Source of the DNA: Candidatus Oleimmundimicrobium americanum
GTDB lineage: Bacteria > Actinomycetota > Aquicultoria > UBA3085 > Oleimmundimicrobiaceae
Length of the DNA stretch: 6,921 nt
NCBI GenBank assembly: GCA_002366545.1
Contig: DFBH01000075.1
Coordinates: 1 to 6,921 of the forward strand
Reading direction: 5' to 3'
How positions within the stretch are numbered: the first letter of the stretch is position 1; each line of letters begins with the position of its first letter. Position numbers and translations under genes: made by a program. This document shows, piece by piece, positions 1 through 5,361 of this stretch. Below the pieces are notes generated by a model that did no database searches, was not told where the DNA came from, and saw only the letters and a program-made list of their open reading frames with translations.

Positions 1-6
1 CTAAGC

Positions 7-21
7 GTGTAACCTTTACAC
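7..21. repeat. Short perfect inverted repeat GTGTAA-CCT-TTACAC
   Basis: Six bases on each side (7-12 and 16-21) are perfectly complementary around a 3-base centre. The right arm lies in the 9-mer TACACAAAT (17-25), which recurs exactly at 368-376 in the left arm of the palindrome before the HTH gene. It could be a protein-binding site or a small hairpin. Because it lies at the window edge, its gene context is unknown. Confidence 0.35.
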
Positions 22-118
22 AAATATCTTAAAAGAAGAGTAGATAGGGCCAGGCCTGACAAACTTGAACAACTAACTGGCTCATCGACCAAATCGTCTC
101 GAATTTTGTAATCTCACT

Positions 119-229
119 CTATCCGCTGAGTTCGAACGAAAAATATTGGAGAAAAGACTTTTTGTCTTGAAACAGAAGTTCCGGGATGCGATCAGGTCTT
201 AATCTTGACATAAATTGTTTTAAGGCCAT
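119..229 (-). pseudogene. Possible decayed minus-strand coding remnant, family unknown
   Basis: Reading leftward from an ATG at 229-227 gives a 36-residue frame starting MALKQFMSRLRPDRIPELLF and ending at a TAG (121-119). Reading past that stop gives about 29 more residues. Then a second frame (113 to the window edge) is open for 37 codons and contains a hydrophobic stretch, SLSGLALSTLLLRYL. The changes of frame with protein-like composition would suit a broken gene, perhaps transposase-like, but I recognise no motif and see no clear ribosome binding site. Chance reading frames are an equally good explanation. Confidence 0.15.
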
Positions 230-232
230 ACT
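205..232 (+). promoter_or_regulatory. Weak candidate sigma-70-type promoter
   Basis: A perfect -35 hexamer TTGACA (205-210) is followed after 16 bases by CATACT (227-232), which matches TATAAT at four of six positions. If used, it would start near 239 and give the HTH operon a leader of about 170 nt. The much better placed promoter at 338-366 makes this one secondary or spurious. Confidence 0.2.
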
Positions 233-337
233 CTTGCCCAAATTGCAACTTTCTGTTAGTTGTTTCTATCCACTCGGGGCTGTTGTCCAATCCGCAAAAA
301 ATCTTGGGGAATCAAGAAAATTAAGAGTTGTTTTTTA

Positions 338-366
338 TTGAGCACCATCCTTTGCTGTGTTAGAAT
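338..366 (+). promoter_or_regulatory. Predicted promoter of the HTH-led five-gene operon
   Basis: The -35 is TTGAGC (338-343), followed by a 17-base spacer and a -10 of TAGAAT (361-366), five of six to consensus. A TG at 358-359, one base before the -10, makes it an extended -10 promoter. The expected start is near 373, giving a leader of about 34 nt before the GTG at 407. The -10 is overlapped by the palindrome at 363-388, so a bound protein should block this promoter. This is inferred from sequence only. Confidence 0.6.
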
Positions 367-388
367 GTACACAAATTTGTGGACATTC
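363..388. promoter_or_regulatory. 26-bp imperfect palindrome, probable operator
   Basis: The left half GAATGTACACAAA (363-375) and the right half TTTGTGGACATTC (376-388) are reverse complements at 12 of 13 positions; the only mismatched pair is 369/382. The site covers the last four bases of the -10, the predicted start site and the early leader, the classic position for a repressor. The adjacent HTH gene product is the obvious candidate ligand (autoregulation), but that is inference. I cannot match the site to a known regulator's consensus. Confidence 0.6.
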
Positions 389-406
389 CGGAAGGAAGAT
401 ATATAA

Positions 407-1027
407 GTGGAGTTAACTCGCATTGGCAATAAAATAATAAGCCGTGAAAGACTCATCGAATTGATGGGGGTAATTCTAAAAAAACGCTCAAATGGGGCAA
501 CTCAGGCAGAAGTTGCTTCTGACGTTGGGGTTGAGCGCTCTTTCGTTTCACATCTTGAAAGTTTGGGAGAGGTGAGAAGGGGAAAACACATTGCTTTGGT
601 TGGATTTCCCGTGAAAAACAAACACGAAGTTAAGAAGGCCGCCAAGGAGTGTGGCATCGATTTTGTTTACATTTTAAGCGAGAAAGAGCGGATTTCTTTT
701 GCAGATAAGGGAGGAACATTTGTCTTTAATGAAGTTCTGAATATTCTTGCCAAGCTTCAGAAATTCGATATAGTCATATTTTTAGCATCGGACAAAAGGG
801 TTAAATCTTTAAGTAATATTTTAAATGGTGAAGTAATAGGAATTCCCTTGGGCAAGTCGCCCTTAAAAAACGATAAGAAGGTCGATGTGGAAGAACTAAA
901 AAATCTTTTGACAAATATTATTTGTGTCGAGGAGGGTGTGCGGATTGAAAAAGGTCGTAAGCGTAAGTCTTGGGTCTTCAAAAAGAAATCATCAAGCAAA
1001 AGCAAAGTTTTTCGGGGAAGAATTTAG
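407..1027 (+). CDS. HTH-domain transcriptional regulator, first gene of the operon
   Basis: This 206-residue protein starts at a GTG preceded by GGAAGGAAG (390-398) about 8 bases upstream. Residues about 29-52 (QAEVASDVGVERSFVSHLE) form a helix-turn-helix: a two-helix unit with the Gly-Val turn and a Ser/Phe/Val-rich recognition helix. The following segment to about residue 170 alternates beta and helix (VYIL, IVIFLAS, EVIGIPLG) and may be a ligand or dimerisation domain. From memory, similar 'transcriptional regulator' proteins sit beside 'quinate 5-dehydrogenase' genes in some Firmicutes. From residue 180 on, the frame overlaps the next gene for 83 nt and encodes a Lys/Arg/Ser-rich tail that looks like a by-product of the overlap. 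It probably regulates its own operon through the palindrome at 363-388, though this is untested. The effector is unknown. An HTH function is fairly sure; the family name is not. Confidence 0.8.
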   Translation: MELTRIGNKIISRERLIELMGVILKKRSNGATQAEVASDVGVERSFVSHLESLGEVRRGKHIALVGFPVKNKHEVKKAAKECGIDFVYILSEKERISFADKGGTFVFNEVLNILAKLQKFDIVIFLASDKRVKSLSNILNGEVIGIPLGKSPLKNDKKVDVEELKNLLTNIICVEEGVRIEKGRKRKSWVFKKKSSSKSKVFRGRI

Positions 1028-1850
1028 TATAAGCAGAATCGGCACGGATGGAGATTTTGATAAAGCCGTTCAGGTACTTAAAGAGCTTGATGGTAATGTG
1101 GATGCCATAGGCTTGGGAGGAATAGACCTTTATCTTTACGCCAATGGAAGAAGATACGAAATAAGAGACGCAAAAAGGCTTAAAGAAGCGGTTAAAAAGA
1201 CTCCCGTTGTGGATGGGAGCGGGCTAAAGGATACTTTAGAAAGAGAAGCTGTTCGCTATCTTATCGATGAAACCGACTTTCCTTTGAATGAGAAAAAGAT
1301 TTTGATGGTCAGTGCCGTTGATCGTTTTGGAATGGCTGAAGCTCTAAATGCGGCGGGATGTGAAATGATATTTGGGGATCTTATATTTGGCTTAAATATC
1401 CCCATCCCCATGAGATCTCTTTCGGTTTTTAGTTTAGTGGCAGCCGCTCTATTGCCCATTGTGGTAAAAATGCCCTTTAAGATGCTTTATCCCACAGGAG
1501 AGAAACAAGAGGAAGAGCCAAAGATGAAGTATAAAAAATATTACGAAGAGGCGGATGTGATAGCGGGGGATTATTTATTTATTCGAAAATATATGCCTCA
1601 AAACATGAAAGGCAAGTGGATATTGACGAATACGATAACGAGTGAAGATATTGAAGACTTAAAATCCCGTGGAGTAAAATTGCTTATTACGACGACGCCT
1701 GAATTTCAAGGTCGCTCTTTTGGGACCAATGTGATGGATGCTGTCATGGTTGCTATTTTAAACAAGCGGGTAGAGGAAATTAAATCACAAGACTATTTGG
1801 ATCTTTTAAATAAGCTTAAATTTAAACCCAGGATAATTGAACTAAATTAG
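945..1850 (+). CDS. 'Quinate 5-dehydrogenase'-family protein (function uncertain)
   Basis: I place the start at the TTG at 945 (301 residues) because AGGAGGG (930-936) lies 8 bases upstream and the protein then opens with MKKVVSVSLGSS. The GTG at 924 would lie upstream of that site and add seven unlikely residues. From memory, this family is annotated quinate 5-dehydrogenase in anaerobic Firmicutes. Visible landmarks are RIGTDGD (31-37), AIGLGGIDLYLY (54-65), TPVVDGSGLKDTLERE (86-101), a Rossmann-like strand-turn-helix with DRFGMAEAL and AAGCEMIFGD (126-145), LYPTGEKQ (181-188), ADVIAGDYLFIRKYMP (203-218) and TTTPEFQGRSFGTNV (249-263). I do not see the standard Lys-Asp catalytic pair motif of AroE/YdiB shikimate dehydrogenases, nor their glycine-rich GxGG loop, so quinate or shikimate activity is doubtful. 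It overlaps the regulator by 83 nt, which suggests coupled translation, and it shares an operon with an aminotransferase and an acyl-ACP-reductase-like protein. Confidence 0.75.
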   Translation: MKKVVSVSLGSSKRNHQAKAKFFGEEFSISRIGTDGDFDKAVQVLKELDGNVDAIGLGGIDLYLYANGRRYEIRDAKRLKEAVKKTPVVDGSGLKDTLEREAVRYLIDETDFPLNEKKILMVSAVDRFGMAEALNAAGCEMIFGDLIFGLNIPIPMRSLSVFSLVAAALLPIVVKMPFKMLYPTGEKQEEEPKMKYKKYYEEADVIAGDYLFIRKYMPQNMKGKWILTNTITSEDIEDLKSRGVKLLITTTPEFQGRSFGTNVMDAVMVAILNKRVEEIKSQDYLDLLNKLKFKPRIIELN

Positions 1851-1865
1851 GAGTATGGCAAAAAA

Positions 1866-3149
1866 ATGGAAAATGAAACAGCAAAAAAAATAGCGGAGGA
1901 GACTTTTCAAAAAACGAGAGATTATCACAATCCTTCTCTTGCTCGTCTGCTTAAAATGACAGGTTACGATACCGTGGAGTGGAAAGCTCAAGGGGCGGTT
2001 ATCACCGATGTTTTCGGCAAAGAATATATAGATTGTGCCGGCGGATACGGGGTTTTTAATATAGGGCACAGTCATCCAAAGGTGATAAAGGCCGTCCAGG
2101 AGCAATTAAAAAAAATGTCGTTATCTTCCAAAGTTTTTCTAAATAAGCCTCTTGCTGACCTGGCTGAACTTATGGCTAAAATAACTCCGGGCGATCTTCA
2201 GTATTCTTTTTTCTGCAACAGCGGGGCGGAAGCTGTGGAAGGGGCTTTAAAGCTTGCTCGATTGGCTACAGGAAGGACCAAGATAATATCGACGCGCAAT
2301 GCTTTTCACGGAAAGACTTTCGGAGCCCTGTCTGCTACGGGAAGGGATATTTATCGCGATCCCTTCAAGCCGTTAGTCGGCGATTTTATCCACGTTCCTT
2401 TCGGGGACATAATGGCCATGCAAAAGATCGTTTGCGAGGATACGGCGGCGGTTATAATTGAGCCGATTCAAGGTGAGGGCGGAATTATAGTTCCTTCCGA
2501 CGATTATCTTATCAAGCTGAGAAAAATTTGCGATGAATCGGGCGCTCTTTTAATAGCAGATGAGATTCAAACGGGGCTGGGGCGAACCGGCAAGATGTTT
2601 GCCGTAGATCACTACGGCGTCGTTCCCGATATCATTACGCTCGCAAAAGCTCTTAGCGGAGGAATTATTCCCGTTGGTGCTTTTGTTGGCAAGCCAAAAG
2701 TTTGGGATGCTTTTCGCTCTAATCCTTTGATTATAACTTCAACTTTTGGTGGAAATCCCTTGGCTTGTGTTGCGGCCAAAGCGGCAATTGAAGTTGTTTT
2801 GGAAGAAAACTTGTGCCAGCGGGCTATACATCTTGGGAATTATTTGATGGCGGGGTTAAGGGATTTGCAGATAAGTTATCCGGATATCATTTCGGATGTG
2901 AGAGGCAAAGGTTTAATGATCGGTCTTGAGCTTGCCAAAGAGGGTTTGGGTGGCGTTGTTATTCCCGAGATGGCAAGAGAGGGCATAACCGCCGTTTATA
3001 CCTTAAATAATCCAAGGGTTATTCGATTTGAACCACCCCTTGTTATTACCGAGGACCAAATAGAGAAGGTTTTAATGATAGCAGAGAAGGCTGTTAAAAA
3101 GGCGAAGACCATGTATAATCGATTATTTGCGCTTGAGGGAGGAAACTAA
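1866..3149 (+). CDS. Class III PLP aminotransferase, putrescine/acetylornithine aminotransferase-like
   Basis: This 427-residue protein is a fold-type I, class III pyridoxal-phosphate aminotransferase. It has NSGAEAVEGALKLAR (118-132, phosphate-binding loop), HGKTFGALSATG (148-159), EPIQGEGG (199-206), ADEIQTGLGRTGKMF (231-245, with Asp232 for the pyridine nitrogen), LAKALSGG (259-266, with Lys261 as Schiff-base lysine), STFGGNPLAC (292-301) and VIRFEPP (385-391, with Arg387). Overall it reads much like E. coli putrescine aminotransferase PatA without about 30 N-terminal residues. That subgroup moves an amino group between amines and aldehydes using 2-oxoglutarate/glutamate, but substrate cannot be read from the motifs, and N-acetylornithine, 4-aminobutyrate or another omega-amine is possible. 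No arginine-biosynthesis genes are nearby, which argues against ArgD. The ribosome site AGGAG (1849-1853) overlaps the previous stop codon and is rather far (12 nt) from the ATG. It is a complete soluble enzyme. Confidence 0.9.
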   Translation: MENETAKKIAEETFQKTRDYHNPSLARLLKMTGYDTVEWKAQGAVITDVFGKEYIDCAGGYGVFNIGHSHPKVIKAVQEQLKKMSLSSKVFLNKPLADLAELMAKITPGDLQYSFFCNSGAEAVEGALKLARLATGRTKIISTRNAFHGKTFGALSATGRDIYRDPFKPLVGDFIHVPFGDIMAMQKIVCEDTAAVIIEPIQGEGGIIVPSDDYLIKLRKICDESGALLIADEIQTGLGRTGKMFAVDHYGVVPDIITLAKALSGGIIPVGAFVGKPKVWDAFRSNPLIITSTFGGNPLACVAAKAAIEVVLEENLCQRAIHLGNYLMAGLRDLQISYPDIISDVRGKGLMIGLELAKEGLGGVVIPEMAREGITAVYTLNNPRVIRFEPPLVITEDQIEKVLMIAEKAVKKAKTMYNRLFALEGGN

Positions 3150-3599
3150 ATGCCATACGTTGAGAGCTCCATAGATATTAAAGCTTCGAAAGAAGATGTC
3201 TACGAACTGGCGAAAGACATGGAAAAATTTCCGGATTTTATGCAGGATGTGAAAGAAGTAAAGCTTGTTAAGAGGGAAAAAGATAAAACCGTTACGGAGT
3301 GGGTAACCGACCTCGACGGTATCCCCATAAGTTGGACCGAAGAAGAGGAGTTTGATGAAGAGATTTGTCTCATCAAATATAAGCTTATCGAGGGCGATTT
3401 GGATAAGTTTGAAGGAGTATGGAAATTTGAAAAAATATCGGAGGGAACGAAGGTGACCTTAACCGTTGACTTTGATTTAGGCATGCCAAATTTAGAGGAA
3501 CTTCTCGGCCCTGTTTCAGAATTAAAAGTTAGGGAGAATTCTCAGATGATGCTTGAAGGAATGAAGAACAAAATGGAAAAAAGCCGGGCGGCGAATTGA
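3150..3599 (+). CDS. SRPBCC/START-fold protein (polyketide cyclase/dehydrase-like)
   Basis: This 149-residue soluble protein has the pattern of the SRPBCC superfamily: an N-terminal strand VESSIDIKAS, a helix with EDVYELAKDMEKFPDFM (15-31), the strand DVKEVKLVKR (33-42), then antiparallel strands including WVTDLDGIPISW (51-62) and GVWKFEKISEGTKVTLTVDF (89-108), and a long C-terminal helix (about 121-145). Proteins of this fold form a deep cavity for hydrophobic ligands; members include polyketide aromatases/cyclases, the coenzyme Q-binding COQ10 type and START lipid carriers. The protein is acidic, with TEEEEFDEE at 63-71. Its ATG directly follows the aminotransferase stop with no gap, and GAGGGAGG (3135-3142) is a strong ribosome site. 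I cannot assign a catalytic role; a carrier or cyclase for a lipid-like intermediate is the inference from its neighbours. Confidence 0.8.
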   Translation: MPYVESSIDIKASKEDVYELAKDMEKFPDFMQDVKEVKLVKREKDKTVTEWVTDLDGIPISWTEEEEFDEEICLIKYKLIEGDLDKFEGVWKFEKISEGTKVTLTVDFDLGMPNLEELLGPVSELKVRENSQMMLEGMKNKMEKSRAAN

Positions 3600-3603
3600 G
3601 ATT

Positions 3604-4737
3604 ATGAAAAAATTCGGGTTTCTTATTCACCCCTTGGATTTAGACGATGTAATTAATTTTGAAAAAAAGGCTGCCGGTAAGCCGGTTGCGTTGATAAAAA
3701 AACTTCTTTTATGGATGTGCGAGAGACCGCCTTTTATAGGTTCACACATCACCGGTATTACTTCAAAGACGGGCCGAAAAGCTGAGGGCTGGTTTATAAC
3801 GGTGCCTCTCTTACCGGAGCAAATGAGGGAGAATCCGGAGTTTGCAAGGAAGAAAATTCTTGAAAGCATAGAATTGGCCAAAGAACTTGGGGCAAGCATT
3901 GTTGGATTGGGCGGTTTTACGTCTGTTGCTACAAACGGTGGATTGGCTATAGCAAAAAAGACACCTCTTCCCATTACGACCGGGAACAGCTATACGGTTG
4001 TTGCGGCGGTTGAGGGAACAAAAAAAGCGGCTAAGCTCATGGGGATAAGAATTTCTAAAGCTAAGCTGGTGATTGTGGGAGCCACCGGCTCCATTGGAAG
4101 GGCTTGCGGTGAAATTATGGCCCCGCAGGTTGCTGAGATGGTTTTAGTTGGAAGACGTTCAGGGGCCTTAGAACTTCAAGCGGATAAATTAAAAAAACTT
4201 GTGAGCGTGAGTGTTTCGACGGACATAAAAGAGTCGTTGAAAAAGGCGGATATAGTTATCTCGGCCAGCAGTGATGCTAACGCCATAATAGATGCCGGTG
4301 ATCTTGAGCCGGGGACGGTGGTTTGCGACGTTGCGCAACCGCCCGATGTATCTCGGTCGGTTGCGGAGATAAGAGACGATGTTTTTATTTTTGACGGGGG
4401 CATCATAAAGATACCGGGGATGAGGATAAAAAGGAAGTCGAAATTTGATTACGATTTCAGGTTGAAACCGGATAAGTACGCTTATGCGTGTATGTCTGAG
4501 ACCATGATATTGTGTCTTGAGGGGATGAAGAAAAACTTTGACCTGGGAGCTGTTCGGGTCTCCGGTGTGGAAGAAATTTCCAAACTTGCAACGAAGCACG
4601 GATTTAAGCTGGCGGGTTTTCGAAGTTTTGGAGAAAAAGTTACTCGAGACAAAATTAAGAAGATAAGAAAAAATGCTGCTTTAAAAAGCAACAAAAAATG
4701 GTTTTATCGGGTGCGTCGAATGTTAGAGTATTCGTAA
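3604..4737 (+). CDS. Rossmann oxidoreductase resembling cyanobacterial long-chain acyl-ACP reductase (AAR)
   Basis: The 377-residue protein aligns from end to end, from memory, with cyanobacterial acyl-ACP reductase, which reduces fatty acyl-ACP to aldehyde with NADPH. Shared landmarks in order: FGFLIHPLDLDD (4-15; FGLIGHLTSL in AAR), GGFTSV (103-108; GGFSSI), TTGNSYT (125-131; TTGNTHT), the nucleotide loop VIVGATGSIGRACGEI (156-171; CGATGDIG), DGGIIKIPG (264-272; KGGIVEHS) and YACMSETMILCLEG (294-307; FACFAEAILLEFEG), then KHGF (331-334). Cys296 lines up with the cysteine that carries the acyl group in AAR. Automated pipelines may label such proteins shikimate dehydrogenase because of the Rossmann domain. 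It is longer than AAR (about 340 residues) by a Lys/Arg-rich tail. Only 4 nt separate it from the SRPBCC stop and its ribosome site is weak, so translation is probably coupled. Substrate and product are unproven; the family resemblance is fairly strong. Confidence 0.75.
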   Translation: MKKFGFLIHPLDLDDVINFEKKAAGKPVALIKKLLLWMCERPPFIGSHITGITSKTGRKAEGWFITVPLLPEQMRENPEFARKKILESIELAKELGASIVGLGGFTSVATNGGLAIAKKTPLPITTGNSYTVVAAVEGTKKAAKLMGIRISKAKLVIVGATGSIGRACGEIMAPQVAEMVLVGRRSGALELQADKLKKLVSVSVSTDIKESLKKADIVISASSDANAIIDAGDLEPGTVVCDVAQPPDVSRSVAEIRDDVFIFDGGIIKIPGMRIKRKSKFDYDFRLKPDKYAYACMSETMILCLEGMKKNFDLGAVRVSGVEEISKLATKHGFKLAGFRSFGEKVTRDKIKKIRKNAALKSNKKWFYRVRRMLEYS

Positions 4738-4762
4738 TCCGGGTAGAATTTATGTTGTTTTT

Positions 4763-4791
4763 TTGACAGGTAGGCAGTATTTTCCTATAAT
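4763..4791 (+). promoter_or_regulatory. Perfect consensus sigma-70-type promoter of greA-lysS
   Basis: TTGACA (4763-4768), 17 bases, then TATAAT (4786-4791): both hexamers and the spacing are exactly consensus. Transcription should begin near 4800, giving a leader of about 68 nt before greA. It separates the housekeeping pair from the upstream operon and predicts strong, factor-independent expression. Confidence 0.85.
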
Positions 4792-4807
4792 ACAAACTTG
4801 ATCTACA

Positions 4808-4836
4808 GGCACTGCCGGGCGGTGCCGTTTTATATT
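4808..4836 (+). terminator. Leader hairpin with T-rich tail: candidate attenuator before greA
   Basis: GGCACTGC (4808-4815) pairs with GCGGTGCC (4819-4826) over 8 bp, including one G-T wobble, around a 3-base loop, and is followed by GTTTTATATT. It has the form of an intrinsic terminator, though the T tract is interrupted. It lies about 8 nt after the predicted greA start site and ends about 30 nt before the greA start codon. It could attenuate greA, terminate readthrough from the upstream operon, or both. Confidence 0.5.
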
Positions 4837-4867
4837 GCCAAAAACTTATTGGAGAGGAGCTTTTTTG

Positions 4868-5344
4868 GTGGATAAAGAGGTAATACTGACAAAATCTGGC
4901 TATCAAAAACTGAACGATGAGTTGGATTATTTGACAACTAAAAAACGTAGAGAAGTTGCAAAACGAATAAAGGAAGCAATTGGATTTGGGGATATAAGCG
5001 AAAATTCTGAGTACGAAGATGCTAAAAACGAGCAGGCTTTTGTGGAGGGCAGGATACAACAAGTAACAAACATGCTTGAAAATGTTAAAATTATAGAGGG
5101 GAACAACGAAGACGGCAAGGTCGGTTTGGGTTCGGTTATAGTTTTGAAGGATTTGGAATTTGGTGAGGTAATTGAGTATATGATGGTCGGTTCACCTGAA
5201 GCCGATCCGAGCGATCACAGAATTTCCAATGAATCGCCCGTTGGAAGGGCAATCATAGGTAAGGAAGTAGGGGAAAAAGTGGGGGTCCAAGTGCCTATGG
5301 GAAATTTAGAATATTTAATCTTGGAGATTAAAAAATCAAATTAA
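4868..5344 (+). CDS. greA: Transcription elongation factor GreA
   Basis: GreA rescues backtracked RNA polymerase by stimulating cleavage of the transcript's 3' end through the secondary channel. I choose the GTG at 4868 (158 residues, the usual GreA length) because AGAGGAG (4853-4859) lies 8 bases upstream; a TTG one codon earlier is possible, and the TTG at 4835 would add eleven residues and lie within the leader. The N-terminal coiled coil (about 8-72) carries the signature KRREVAKRIKEAIGFGDISENSEYEDAKNEQ, with tip acidic residues Asp42 and Glu45 matching the catalytic pair of E. coli GreA. The C-terminal FKBP-like domain (about 85-158) has ISNESPVGRAIIGKEVGEKV. It is intact. It is followed 17 nt later by lysS, a pairing seen in several Gram-positive genomes. 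Confidence 0.97.
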   Translation: MDKEVILTKSGYQKLNDELDYLTTKKRREVAKRIKEAIGFGDISENSEYEDAKNEQAFVEGRIQQVTNMLENVKIIEGNNEDGKVGLGSVIVLKDLEFGEVIEYMMVGSPEADPSDHRISNESPVGRAIIGKEVGEKVGVQVPMGNLEYLILEIKKSN

Positions 5345-5361
5345 GAAAATGTGGAGAGATA

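Larger units (their letters stand above)
1..337. other. Upstream intergenic stretch with no confident gene
   Basis: All three plus-strand frames hit stops within about 32 bases of the window edge, so no upstream plus-strand gene runs in. On the minus strand there are short open stretches of protein-like composition (229-119, 113-1, and roughly 297-195) in different frames, interrupted by stops. None has a family I recognise. They could be remains of a decayed gene or chance frames. The stretch also holds a short inverted repeat (7-21) and a TTGACA hexamer (205-210). A TTTTTT tract at 331-336 follows a weak 5-bp stem (302-306 with 313-317), too poor and too far away to call a terminator. Confidence 0.5.

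Noticed and set aside
130..137. GTTCGAAC resembling a tRNA T-loop
   Set aside because: The flanks (CTGAG before, GAAAA after) do not pair as a T stem, and no acceptor, anticodon or D arm can be built around it on either strand.
1855..1893. ATG at 1855 opening a 12-codon Lys-rich frame before the aminotransferase
   Set aside because: It begins one base after the ribosome site and is out of frame with the gene. It is a by-product of the A-rich start region, and the ATG at 1866 gives the family-like protein.
4189..4599. 136-codon open frame on the minus strand
   Set aside because: It lies wholly inside the reductase-like gene in the opposite direction, has no recognisable motif, and is a shadow of that coding sequence.
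4677..4690. TGCTTT-AA-AAAGCA hairpin as a terminator of the five-gene operon
   Set aside because: It lies inside the coding sequence before the stop at 4737, is AT-rich with a 2-base loop, and has no T tract after it.
4777..4793. Inverted repeat GTATT-7-AATAC over the greA -10
   Set aside because: Five-base AT-rich arms that include the -10 itself are expected by chance in a promoter and do not support an operator.
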